Both the position numbers and the translations under genes were made by a program. A stretch of 17,928 bases of DNA from an uncultured Faecalibacterium sp. (GTDB lineage Bacteria > Bacillota > Clostridia > Oscillospirales > Ruminococcaceae), in NCBI GenBank assembly GCA_900772565.1, contig CAAHET010000013.1, positions 1 to 17,928 of the forward strand. Reading direction: 5' to 3'. Under the pieces are notes generated by a model, which was not told the origin of the DNA, searched no databases, and saw only the letters and a program-made list of their open reading frames with translations. Shown in pieces: positions 1 through 5,910 of this stretch. The first letter of the stretch is position 1. Every line of letters begins with the position of its first letter.

Positions 1-1
1 G

Positions 2-217
2 GCCATCCTTGCCGGTGCGGTGACCCTGATCGGCGTGCTGATCGCCAACGGGAAAAGCCAAGCGGTGACGGACACCAAGCTGGAAGAACTGACCCGGGAG
101 GTGCGGGAGCATAACAACTTTGCCCGCCGCGTACCTGTTTTAGAAGAACAGATGAAGGTGGTGAACCACCGCCTTGCGGATCTGGAAACACACGAACACG
201 AAAGAGAAAGGAACTGA
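2..217 (+). CDS. Partial phage small membrane/coiled-coil protein upstream of holin
   Basis: The reading frame is open from the window edge to the TGA at 215-217, giving 71 residues; the true start lies outside the window, and the GTG at 20 is only an internal codon. The visible start (AILAGAVTLIGVLIANGKSQ) is a short hydrophobic segment, followed by a charged, helical, coiled-coil-like tail with the stretch REHNNFARRVPVLEEQ. One transmembrane helix plus a coiled coil is typical of small proteins encoded just before holins in Firmicute prophages (XhlA-like in shape). The stop is one base before the holin ATG, so the two are probably translationally linked. The family assignment is from pattern recognition and the exact function is unknown. 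Confidence 0.6.
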   Translation, partial: AILAGAVTLIGVLIANGKSQAVTDTKLEELTREVREHNNFARRVPVLEEQMKVVNHRLADLETHEHERERN

Positions 218-218
218 C

Positions 219-479
219 ATGAAAGCACATACTTACAATGCACCCACTATTTCCGTTGGTACCATTGCCCGCACCGCTTGCCTGCTGCTGGCGCTGACCA
301 ACCAGCTGCTGAGCGCCTTGGGCAAGCCTGTGCTGCCCATTGAGAGCGAGACGGTGGAGCAGCTGGTGACGGCGGGCATCACGAGCATTGCAGCGCTCAT
401 CGCATGGTGGAAGAATAACTCTTTCACGCCGGAGGCCATCAAGGCGGACGAGACGCTGGAGCGGATGAAGAAGTGTTGA
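219..479 (+). CDS. Phage holin, SPP1-family type
   Basis: This 86-residue protein starts at the ATG at 219, preceded by an AAAGGA ribosome site at about 206-211. A longer in-frame start at 174 would overlap the upstream gene and has no better ribosome site. Two hydrophobic segments are visible: TIARTACLLLALTNQLLSAL at about residues 14-33 and LVTAGITSIAALIAWW at about 49-64, followed by a short charged tail. This two-helix layout, with the WWKNNSFT-type motif after the second helix, is that of SPP1-type holins, which permeabilise the membrane so that endolysin can reach the cell wall. No endolysin lies downstream, where one would often be found; it may be upstream outside the window, or lost in a decayed prophage. 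Confidence 0.8.
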   Translation: MKAHTYNAPTISVGTIARTACLLLALTNQLLSALGKPVLPIESETVEQLVTAGITSIAALIAWWKNNSFTPEAIKADETLERMKKC

Positions 480-504
480 TGAAACGCTGAGGGCGTGGTA
501 TAAT
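476..504 (+). promoter_or_regulatory. Sigma-A promoter directly after holin
   Basis: TTGATG at 476-481 is separated by exactly 17 bases from TATAAT at 499-504, and the -10 is extended by TG at 496-497. The -35 overlaps the stop codon of the holin gene. There is no ORF between this promoter and the terminator at 574-612, so its product would be a short RNA of about 100 nt. Confidence 0.6.
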
Positions 505-510
505 AGCGGC

Positions 511-612
511 ACGATCAAAGTGCTGATAGAATTATATCTTATTTGTCTGAGGTAGAATTTTCGTTGCACGATTAAAGCGGCAGGCTGTTCCAGAGCCTGC
601 CGCTTTGCTTTT
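511..612 (+). ncRNA. Putative small RNA between holin and DUF1836 gene
   Basis: A promoter (476-504) and an intrinsic terminator (574-612) enclose about 100 bases without a plausible coding sequence. Transcription should start near 511. The region contains a small hairpin, GCAC at 509-512 with GTGC at 520-523, and a 12-base imperfect direct repeat: GCACGATCAAAG at 509-520 and GCACGATTAAAG at 566-577. I do not recognise a known RNA family (it is too short for 6S or tmRNA). It could be a phage-associated regulatory RNA, or a promoter whose former downstream gene has been lost. The call rests only on the promoter-terminator pairing. Confidence 0.35.
574..612 (+). terminator. Intrinsic terminator after the holin/sRNA unit
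   Basis: A perfect 13-bp stem (574-586 with 594-606, arm AAAGCGGCAGGCT) closes a 7-base loop and is followed by GCTTTT. It ends both the holin transcript and the putative small RNA. Confidence 0.8.
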
Positions 613-716
613 GGGTTAAAAAGTTTTGAAGAAAGAACTGGGGATACATAAGAGGATAGAATACGGGAGGATGATAATTTCGGGGTTCGTCCGGCGTTGC
701 GGTTTGTCCACCAGTG

Positions 717-756
717 AAAAAAGCCACCTGAAAACGTGAGTTTTCAGGTGGCTTTT
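717..756 (-). terminator. Intrinsic terminator of the DUF1836 gene (bidirectional shape)
   Basis: A perfect 17-bp stem (719-735 with 740-756) has a 4-base loop. On the minus strand it is followed by a run of six U (complement of A717-A722) and lies just past the stop codon of the DUF1836 gene. The stem core GCCACCTGA recurs in the terminator of the tRNA at the far end of the window. Confidence 0.85.
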
Positions 757-784
757 GCTATATCTGCTATTCCGTGCTTTTCCG

Positions 785-1327
785 TCACGCCAGATCTGGC
801 AGGATATCCGACCACAGAGCCTGCTCCTGCCGCATGGCATCAAAGCAGCAGTCCAGATACATTTTATTGACCGCCGCAAAAATGGTGCTACGTAGCAGCA
901 GACGCTCATCGTTGAGCGTAGTCTCCGGCTGGGCAGCTTTGCCGCAGAACACCACAGCCAGACCGGTTTCCAGTTCCTCGCAGAAGATATCGTAAGCTGT
1001 CCCGGCAGAGCAGTGCTCCCGCTGCATTTTGAACAGCGTGTCGATATTTTCAATCGAGAGTACCGTTTTGGAGACTGCAATGTACATCAGGGATGCGATC
1101 TGATCCCGGGTGTATTTTTTGCGGATGGGGTGATCCACCACCCCTTTTTTGACGTAGTTGCTCACCATAGAGGGGGTAAGCTCCACCCCGCAGAAGCTGC
1201 GGAAGTAGCCGTTGACGAACTGCACCGTCTGGTCCAGATACAGCCCTACCGAGGGAAGATCGTTGTACCGGGGCAGGGCAAAGCCCGCAGCACACGCCGC
1301 AACGCGGAGTTTGGTTTCAGCTTTCAT
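785..1327 (-). CDS. DUF1836 domain-containing protein, probable transcriptional regulator
   Basis: This 180-residue protein matches my recollection of the DUF1836 family (Bacillus subtilis YkrK type). The stretch LTPSMVSNYVKKGVVDHP followed by RKKYTRDQIASLMYI at about residues 50-85 reads as a helix-turn-helix of MerR-like appearance, and the all-helical remainder (about 86-175) would be a dimerisation or sensing part. YkrK has been described as a DNA-binding repressor; extending that role to this protein is inference. The gene is transcribed from the promoter at 1435-1463 and ends at the 717-756 terminator, so it is monocistronic. It is divergent from the degV-family gene, and a local or autoregulatory role at the shared 1435-1531 region is plausible but unproven. 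Confidence 0.8.
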   Translation of the reverse strand: MKAETKLRVAACAAGFALPRYNDLPSVGLYLDQTVQFVNGYFRSFCGVELTPSMVSNYVKKGVVDHPIRKKYTRDQIASLMYIAVSKTVLSIENIDTLFKMQREHCSAGTAYDIFCEELETGLAVVFCGKAAQPETTLNDERLLLRSTIFAAVNKMYLDCCFDAMRQEQALWSDILPDLA

Positions 1328-1434
1328 AATATCTTGTTCCGTTCATGCTCCTGCGCTTTTTTGCAGGCAGGGACGTTGTTTTTGTGCAAAGGCAGGGTGG
1401 TTGCTTTCCGCAAAAGCACTCCTGCCTGTGAAAT

Positions 1435-1463
1435 AGTATACCGCATTTTGGAAAATTGGTCAA
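1435..1463 (-). promoter_or_regulatory. Promoter of the DUF1836 gene
   Basis: Read on the minus strand, TTGACC (1463-1458) is separated by 17 bases from TATACT (1440-1435). An inverted repeat TTGG-N7-CCAA (1456-1470) overlaps the -35 and could be an operator, though such short repeats occur by chance. Confidence 0.7.
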
Positions 1464-1502
1464 CGGCCAACGAAAACTTTGTAGAAGAATTTGAGAAAAC
1501 AG

Positions 1503-1531
1503 TTGACAGGGTTTTGAAAAACTGCTATAAT
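1503..1531 (+). promoter_or_regulatory. Consensus promoter of the degV-family gene
   Basis: TTGACA at 1503-1508 and TATAAT at 1526-1531 are separated by 17 bases, with an extended TGC before the -10: a full consensus sigma-A promoter. The spacer contains a perfect palindrome, GTTTTGAAAAAC at 1511-1522 (5-bp arms, 2-base centre), in a typical repressor position. Confidence 0.9.
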
Positions 1532-1586
1532 GGTCACAGACAAAGGAATAATCGCGGCTTTGCGCCGCTTGAAAATGGAGAAAAAT

Positions 1587-2435
1587 ATGAAAAGCAAAAT
1601 CGTTGTAGATTCCTCTGCAAATGTGTACGAGCTCCCCGATGTGGATTTTGCCTGCGTGCCGCTGAAGATCCTGACCGACGAGCAGGAGTATGTGGACACC
1701 GAAGAGGTGGATGCCCCCGCGCTGGCTCAGATGATGCGCACCTATAAGGGCCGCACCAGCACCTCCTGCCCCAATATCTCGGACTGGATGGCTGCCTACG
1801 AGGGCGCAGATGAGGTGTACGTTGTGACCATTACCGGTACGCTGTCCGGTGCCCACAACGCCGCGCTGCTGGCGGGCGAAGAATACGAGCAGAGCCACGA
1901 GGGTGCGCGGGTCTTTGTGCTGGACAGCCTGTCCACCGGTGCGGAGTCCCGGCTGCTGGTGGAGCGTCTGGCGGCGCTGATCAAGGCCGGCAAGCCCTTT
2001 GATACCGTGTGTGAGGAGATTCGAGCGTACCATGAGCACACCCATCTGCTGTTTGCGCTGGAATCGCTGGCAAACCTTGCCCGCAATGGCCGCGTGAAGC
2101 CCGCTGTGGCTGCGGTGGCGCGGATGCTGGGCATCCGGGTCATCGGTCAGGCCAGCGATGCCGGTGATCTGGAGGTTATTTGCAAGACCCGCGGCGAGCA
2201 CGGCGCACTGGAGCGCATGGTGCTGGAAATGAAGGCGCACGGCCTGACCAACGGCCGGGTGCACATCGACCACTGCTGCAACGCTGCGGCTGCAGAGCGG
2301 TTGAAGCACATGGTTCATGCCGTGTTCCCGGAGGCCAAGGTGGAGGTGGGCACCTGCGGTGCGCTGTGTAGCTACTACGCGGAGTACGGCGGCCTGATGG
2401 TGGGCTACGAGGACAACGAAGCACCGACCGTCTGA
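1587..2435 (+). CDS. DegV family (FakB-like) fatty-acid-binding protein
   Basis: The 282-residue protein has the DegV fold throughout, at the usual family length of about 280. Motifs seen: the N-terminal KIVVDSSANV strand and loop (residues 3-12), TSCPNISDW near 54-62, TGTLSGAHNA at 83-92 (the lipid head-group loop of the family), and a glycine-rich C-terminal part with GTCGALCSYYAEYGG. DegV/FakB proteins carry a bound long-chain fatty acid to the FakA kinase, which makes acyl-phosphate for phospholipid synthesis; no fakA is in this window. The start is ATG 1587 with GGAG at 1577-1580. The longer in-frame ATG at 1530 lies inside the -10 box and cannot be used from that promoter. The gene is a single unit with a consensus promoter and the terminator at 2462-2501. 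Confidence 0.9.
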   Translation: MKSKIVVDSSANVYELPDVDFACVPLKILTDEQEYVDTEEVDAPALAQMMRTYKGRTSTSCPNISDWMAAYEGADEVYVVTITGTLSGAHNAALLAGEEYEQSHEGARVFVLDSLSTGAESRLLVERLAALIKAGKPFDTVCEEIRAYHEHTHLLFALESLANLARNGRVKPAVAAVARMLGIRVIGQASDAGDLEVICKTRGEHGALERMVLEMKAHGLTNGRVHIDHCCNAAAAERLKHMVHAVFPEAKVEVGTCGALCSYYAEYGGLMVGYEDNEAPTV

Positions 2436-2461
2436 GCGGAAAATATGATACTATGAACTTG

Positions 2462-2501
2462 GTTCACCGGGGCATCTGCGGACGCTCCGGTGAACTTTTT
2501 T
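2462..2501 (+). terminator. Terminator of the degV-family gene
   Basis: A 12-bp stem (2462-2473 with 2484-2495, one G-U pair) with a 10-base loop is followed by six T at 2496-2501. Confidence 0.9.
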
Positions 2502-2549
2502 ATAAGGGATAAAGGCGGCCGGAGTTCCGGTGCACCCGACACCAAAAAC

Positions 2550-2578
2550 TTGCAAAGGGCGAAAATCCGCGTTATACT
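2550..2578 (+). promoter_or_regulatory. Promoter of the cardiolipin synthase gene
   Basis: TTGCAA at 2550-2555 lies 17 bases before TATACT at 2573-2578, giving a leader of about 40 bases before the ATG at 2623. Confidence 0.75.
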
Positions 2579-2622
2579 TACTTACATTATAGAGGTAAGG
2601 AAACACGGGAAGGGGAGATGGT

Positions 2623-4164
2623 ATGCTGTTTCGGTTGCCGATCGTCAAGTTTTTCAACCGCATCCTCAACCGCATCACGGTCACGGTGGTGCTGGTGGCG
2701 CTGCAGATCGCATGGCTGGCGTGGGTGTTTTTTGCCCTCACCACCGGTACGGCGCGGGTGTGGGTCACTGGGCTGCTCAACGGGCTGAGCCTGTTGATCA
2801 TTCTGTATCTGGTGCGCAAGGACGAAAACAGTGCCTATAAGGTGGGCTGGATCGCCCTCATCGGGCTGCTGCCGCTGCTGGGCGGGGCACTGTATCTGGC
2901 CTTTGGCAACAAGCGCCCCTCCCGCCGTCTGCGCAGCAAAATGCAGGCGGTGGAGCAGGCACACCGGGCAGACCGCGCCCAGCAGACCGGGCAGACCGCC
3001 GGGCTGTGTGACGAAAACCGGGGCGTGAGCCGCTACCTGACCCAATACGGCTGCTATCCCGCATGGCAGAACACCACCGCCCGGTATTTTTCCTGCGGCG
3101 AAGCCATGTATCCGGCATTGCTGGCCGACCTTGAAAAGGCGGAAAAGAGCATCTTTCTGGAGTTTTTCATCGTCAGTCAGGGCAAAATGTGGCAGGGCGT
3201 GGAGGATATTCTGCGGCGCAAGGCGGCGCAGGGGGTGGACGTGCGGCTGATTTATGACGACTTCGGCAGCCTGCTGGGTCTGCCCAAGGACTTTGTGGTG
3301 CGCATGGAGCGGGCGCATATCCGCTGCATCCCCTTTAACCCGGTGGTACCGCTGCTCTCGCTGGTGATGAACCACCGCGACCACCGCAAGATCGTGGTGA
3401 TAGACGGCAAAGTAGCTTACACCGGCGGCATCAATCTGGCCGATGAATATATCAACGCGATCACCCGCTTTGGCTACTGGAAGGACGCGGGCCTGCGCAT
3501 CGAGGGTGCTGCGGTGTGGAACTTTACCGTGATGTTTCTGGATTTCTGGAACGCCTTCCGCCCCTTTGAGCAGGATTACAGCGCCTTCCGTCCGCAGCTT
3601 GCGGTGCTGCCCGCCAGCGATGGGGTGGTGCAGCCCTACGCGGACAGCCCGCTGGACGAAGAGCCGGTGGCAGAAACCGTCTATCTGGATATTCTGGCAC
3701 AAGCACAGCAGTACGTTTATTTTTATACGCCCTATCTCGCCATCGGCGAGGAAATGCTGGATGCGCTGCGCAACGCCGCCAAGCGCGGGGTGGATGTGCG
3801 GCTGGTGCTGCCGGGCATCCCGGACAAAAAGCTGGTGTTCCGGCTGAGCCGCTCGTACTATCTGCCCCTGCTGCGGGCGGGGGTGCGCATCTACGAGTAC
3901 ACCCCGGGCTTTCTCCACGCCAAGTGCTGCGTCAGCGATGATCGCGCGGCGGTGGTGGGCAGCATCAATATGGACTACCGCAGTATGTTTCTGCACTTCG
4001 AGTGCGGGGTGCTGCTGCTGCAAAACAGTCAGGTGCTGGCTTTGCGGGACGATGTGCGCCGCACCCTGCCCCAGTGCCGGGAGGTGCAGTGCGCGGACTG
4101 CCGCACCGGGCTGGCCGGTACGGTGCTGGACAGCGTGCTGCGGCTGTTAAGCCCTTTAATGTAA
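2623..4164 (+). CDS. cls: Cardiolipin synthase (phospholipase D superfamily)
   Basis: This 513-residue membrane enzyme joins two phosphatidylglycerol molecules to make cardiolipin and glycerol. The N-terminus has two transmembrane helices (about residues 18-38 and 46-64) and a further hydrophobic stretch (about 70-90) ending in FGNKRPSRR, typical of the PLDc_N region. Both catalytic HKD motifs are intact: H254-x-K256-x4-D261 (HRKIVVID, followed by GKVAYTGGIN) and H432-x-K434-x4-D439 (HAKCCVSD, followed by DRAAVVGSINMD). The length fits bacterial Cls. The start ATG is preceded by AGGGGAG at 2611-2617. It has its own promoter; the lipoprotein gene follows 92 bases later without a visible terminator, so the two may be co-transcribed. 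Confidence 0.93.
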   Translation: MLFRLPIVKFFNRILNRITVTVVLVALQIAWLAWVFFALTTGTARVWVTGLLNGLSLLIILYLVRKDENSAYKVGWIALIGLLPLLGGALYLAFGNKRPSRRLRSKMQAVEQAHRADRAQQTGQTAGLCDENRGVSRYLTQYGCYPAWQNTTARYFSCGEAMYPALLADLEKAEKSIFLEFFIVSQGKMWQGVEDILRRKAAQGVDVRLIYDDFGSLLGLPKDFVVRMERAHIRCIPFNPVVPLLSLVMNHRDHRKIVVIDGKVAYTGGINLADEYINAITRFGYWKDAGLRIEGAAVWNFTVMFLDFWNAFRPFEQDYSAFRPQLAVLPASDGVVQPYADSPLDEEPVAETVYLDILAQAQQYVYFYTPYLAIGEEMLDALRNAAKRGVDVRLVLPGIPDKKLVFRLSRSYYLPLLRAGVRIYEYTPGFLHAKCCVSDDRAAVVGSINMDYRSMFLHFECGVLLLQNSQVLALRDDVRRTLPQCREVQCADCRTGLAGTVLDSVLRLLSPLM

Positions 4165-4256
4165 GCGTCTGCTCATAAAATCCCGCACGGCGGGGCACAC
4201 TAGCTCCAAAGCCTGCGTCTGCAATGCAGGCACGGAAAGGGAGCGTATGTGACGAT

Positions 4257-5285
4257 ATGAAACAGGCATCGCGTTGGTTTTTGTGCTGCACGCTGGCGGC
4301 AGCACTGGCATTGACCGGCTGCGGCGGGGGAAGCTCCGGCAGCAGCTCCGGTCCTATGAGCGGCAGCACCTCTGCGGGCAGCAGCGCAACGCAAAGCGCG
4401 GCGTGGCGCACCGGACTGGGGGTCCTGACCGAAGCGACGGGCGCAGACCGTGCGGGCAATATCCGCACCGTGGCGGCTGCCGTGCTGCTGGATGCAGACG
4501 GCAAGCTGGCCGGGGTAACGCTGGATGAGCTGGAACTTTCGGTCAGTGCGGACAGCACCGGCAAGGTGACCACCCCCACCGACACCCGCACCAAGCGCCA
4601 GAAGGGCAAAGATTACCCGCTGGCAGAGGTGTCCGGCCTGAAAAAAGGCTGGGCAGAGCAGGCGGATGCCTTTGGCAGCTGGCTTGAGGGCAAGACCCCG
4701 GAGGAAGTGAAAAAGCTGAAAACGGATGCAGACGGCAAGCCCACCGATGCAGACCTTTTGTCCGGCTGCACCATCGCAGTGGACCGCTACCGGGATGCCG
4801 TCGTCCGCGCCTGCGAGAATGCGCTGGTGCTGGGCGCTGCCCGGGGCGATACGGTCAAGCTGGGCGTTGAGGTAGCCGAAATGCCGCAGGGGCTTGCGGG
4901 CACAGACGACAAGGACGCACAGGTGCAGGCAAAGATCACGCTGGCGGTGGTGACTATGGACGAGAACGCCCGGGTGACCAGCGCCATCGGCGATATGACC
5001 GAGCCGGAGCTGACAGTCAGCGCGGACGGTACCGTGTCTGCCCCGCGTGAGCCGGTGTACACCAAAAACGAGCTGGGCGACCGCTACGGAATGCGCAGCG
5101 CAAGCGCCTTAGGCAAGGAGTGGTACGAACACAGCGCAGGCTGGTGCGGCTACCTGAAGGGCAAAAACGCCGTGGAGATCGGCAAGCTCTCCGCAGACGG
5201 CACGGACGCCGACCTGAAGGCACTGTGCACCATCTCGGTCACCGACCTGCAAAAGGCGGTGCTGAAGGCCATGGCAGAGCAGTAA
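4257..5285 (+). CDS. Lipoprotein with two tandem homologous domains, function unknown
   Basis: This 342-residue protein has a lipoprotein signal: a basic start, a hydrophobic core and the lipobox LTGC with Cys22, followed by a Gly/Ser-rich linker (about residues 23-45). Two related domains follow (about 46-190 and 191-342). Each begins with a strand of the type TVAAAVLLD or ITLAVVTMD, then an LxVSADxxGxVxxP segment, a W-E-x-A-x-x-(F/W)-x-x-(W/Y)-x-x-G-K helix, and ends with TDADL-x-x-x-C-T-I before a helix with AV-x-x-A. I recognise this as a repeated extracellular domain seen in clostridial lipoproteins, resembling FMN-binding-type sequences, but I cannot assign a ligand. ATG 4257 was chosen because it places the signal peptide properly; AAAGGGAG at 4236-4243 is rather far away (13 bases). 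The alternative ATG 4224 would add 11 non-signal residues. Confidence 0.75.
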   Translation: MKQASRWFLCCTLAAALALTGCGGGSSGSSSGPMSGSTSAGSSATQSAAWRTGLGVLTEATGADRAGNIRTVAAAVLLDADGKLAGVTLDELELSVSADSTGKVTTPTDTRTKRQKGKDYPLAEVSGLKKGWAEQADAFGSWLEGKTPEEVKKLKTDADGKPTDADLLSGCTIAVDRYRDAVVRACENALVLGAARGDTVKLGVEVAEMPQGLAGTDDKDAQVQAKITLAVVTMDENARVTSAIGDMTEPELTVSADGTVSAPREPVYTKNELGDRYGMRSASALGKEWYEHSAGWCGYLKGKNAVEIGKLSADGTDADLKALCTISVTDLQKAVLKAMAEQ

Positions 5286-5301
5286 TCATAAAACAGGATG
5301 T

Positions 5302-5333
5302 CCCTCTGCACAAAAAGTGCGGGGGGATTTTTT
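5302..5333 (+). terminator. Terminator after the lipoprotein gene
   Basis: A 10-bp stem with two G-U pairs (5302-5311 with 5317-5326) and an AAAAA loop is followed by ATTTTTT. Confidence 0.8.
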
Positions 5334-5337
5334 ATGG

Positions 5338-5522
5338 TTACCCCCTCAGGCGCTAACGCGCCAGATTCCCCTTTTTGTCACCCGCGGTGACATCTTCCCC
5401 CGGAGCGGGGGAAGTCGGCCCTCAAGGGGACGCCTTATGGAGGTACCGCAAAGTTTCTCGCTACCGCGAAAAGCCGTCCCCTTGGGGAAGGTGTCACGGC
5501 GCAGCCGTGACGGAAGGGGTAA
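5338..5522. repeat. Inverted-repeat (MITE-like) element, type 2
   Basis: The imperfect terminal inverted repeats TTACCCCCTCAG (5338-5349) and CGGAAGGGGTAA (5511-5522) match at 10 of 12 positions. Inside is a series of perfect hairpins: GGCGC/GCGCC (5349-5362), TGTCACC/GGTGACA (5376-5392), CTTCCCCC/GGGGGAAG (5394-5414), a long one of 13-base arms with one mismatch (5424-5436 with 5471-5483), and GTCACGGC/GCCGTGAC (5493-5511). ORFs here are short and change between copies, so I regard it as non-coding. The architecture (TIR, subterminal hairpin, internal hairpins) parallels the neighbouring element at 5535-5692 although the sequence differs. It may be a non-autonomous mobile element or a structured intergenic repeat; no transposase is seen. 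Confidence 0.65.
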
Positions 5523-5534
5523 GCCCGGGGGACA

Positions 5535-5692
5535 AACTCCCCCAGTCATCGCTACGCGATGCCAGCCCCCTCTAGGATGGGGCCTTTGGCATGGCGGCAA
5601 GGTTTCTGGCTAAAGTGAAAAGTTCCCGGGCGCGCCAGAGGCTCCCTCTCCGAGGGAGCTGTCAAAGCCGTCAGGCTTTGACTGAGGGAGTT
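5535..5692 (-). repeat. Inverted-repeat (MITE-like) element, type 1, copy A
   Basis: This 158-bp element is bounded by AACTCCCCCAGTC (5535-5547) and GACTGAGGGAGTT (5680-5692), a 13-bp terminal inverted repeat with one wobble. Internal hairpins: CATCGC/GCGATG (5547-5561), GCTCCCTC/GAGGGAGC (5641-5659) and GTCAAAGCC/GGCTTTGAC (5661-5682). The same element occurs in the opposite orientation at 17501-17662, sharing long stretches such as CCGCCATGCCA and GGAGCCTCTGGCG. The arms of one hairpin differ completely between the copies yet stay complementary. The gap of only 12 bases to the type 2 element, and a second CGGAAGGGGTA end sequence at 5708-5718, suggest nested or tandem insertion. Confidence 0.75.
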
Positions 5693-5793
5693 AAGGCGGC
5701 GCAAAGCCGGAAGGGGTATACACACTTTCCCACAAAAAGCGGGCTTACGGGCGGGGCAAAGCAGTGCAATGTGCAAAAAATGAAGGTTTCCTC

Positions 5794-5822
5794 TTGCAAA
5801 ACGGCGGCAAACGCGCTATTCT
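5794..5822 (+). promoter_or_regulatory. Candidate promoter of the amino acid ABC operon
   Basis: TTGCAA at 5794-5799 lies 17 bases before TATTCT at 5817-5822. A second candidate is the extended -10 TGGTAAAAT at 5848-5856, without a good -35. The choice cannot be made from sequence alone. Confidence 0.45.
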
Positions 5823-5832
5823 ATAACCACAG

Positions 5833-5862
5833 TTTACCGCTTTAGCATGGTAAAATGGTAAA
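5833..5862 (+). promoter_or_regulatory. Possible operator before the ABC operon
   Basis: An inverted repeat TTTACC (5833-5838) - N10 - GGTAAA (5849-5854) is followed by a second GGTAAA at 5857-5862. It overlaps one candidate -10 and lies downstream of the other, which is a position for repression. No regulator family is recognised. Confidence 0.3.
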
Positions 5863-5910
5863 TCAAGAGGGAAGCGGGACGCAGAACGTCCCCTATGGGA
5901 GGAAAAAGAT

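Noticed and set aside
1530..1586. N-terminal extension of the DegV protein from ATG 1530
   Set aside because: That ATG lies inside the -10 box of the consensus promoter; ATG 1587 has a ribosome site and the conserved family start.
1013..1747. A 244-codon plus-strand frame spanning the DUF1836 gene and the start of degV
   Set aside because: It crosses two promoters and overlaps two well-supported genes, and its sequence has no coherent fold.
5338..5692. CRISPR array
   Set aside because: The repeats are inverted and of different sequence, not regularly spaced direct repeats, and no cas genes are present.
5317..5845. Several ORFs of 66-98 codons within the repeat block, and three more at 17490-17694
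   Set aside because: They run through palindromes on both strands and are rich in Arg/Pro/Gly; the two element copies do not preserve one frame. Such frames are often mis-annotated as small hypothetical proteins.
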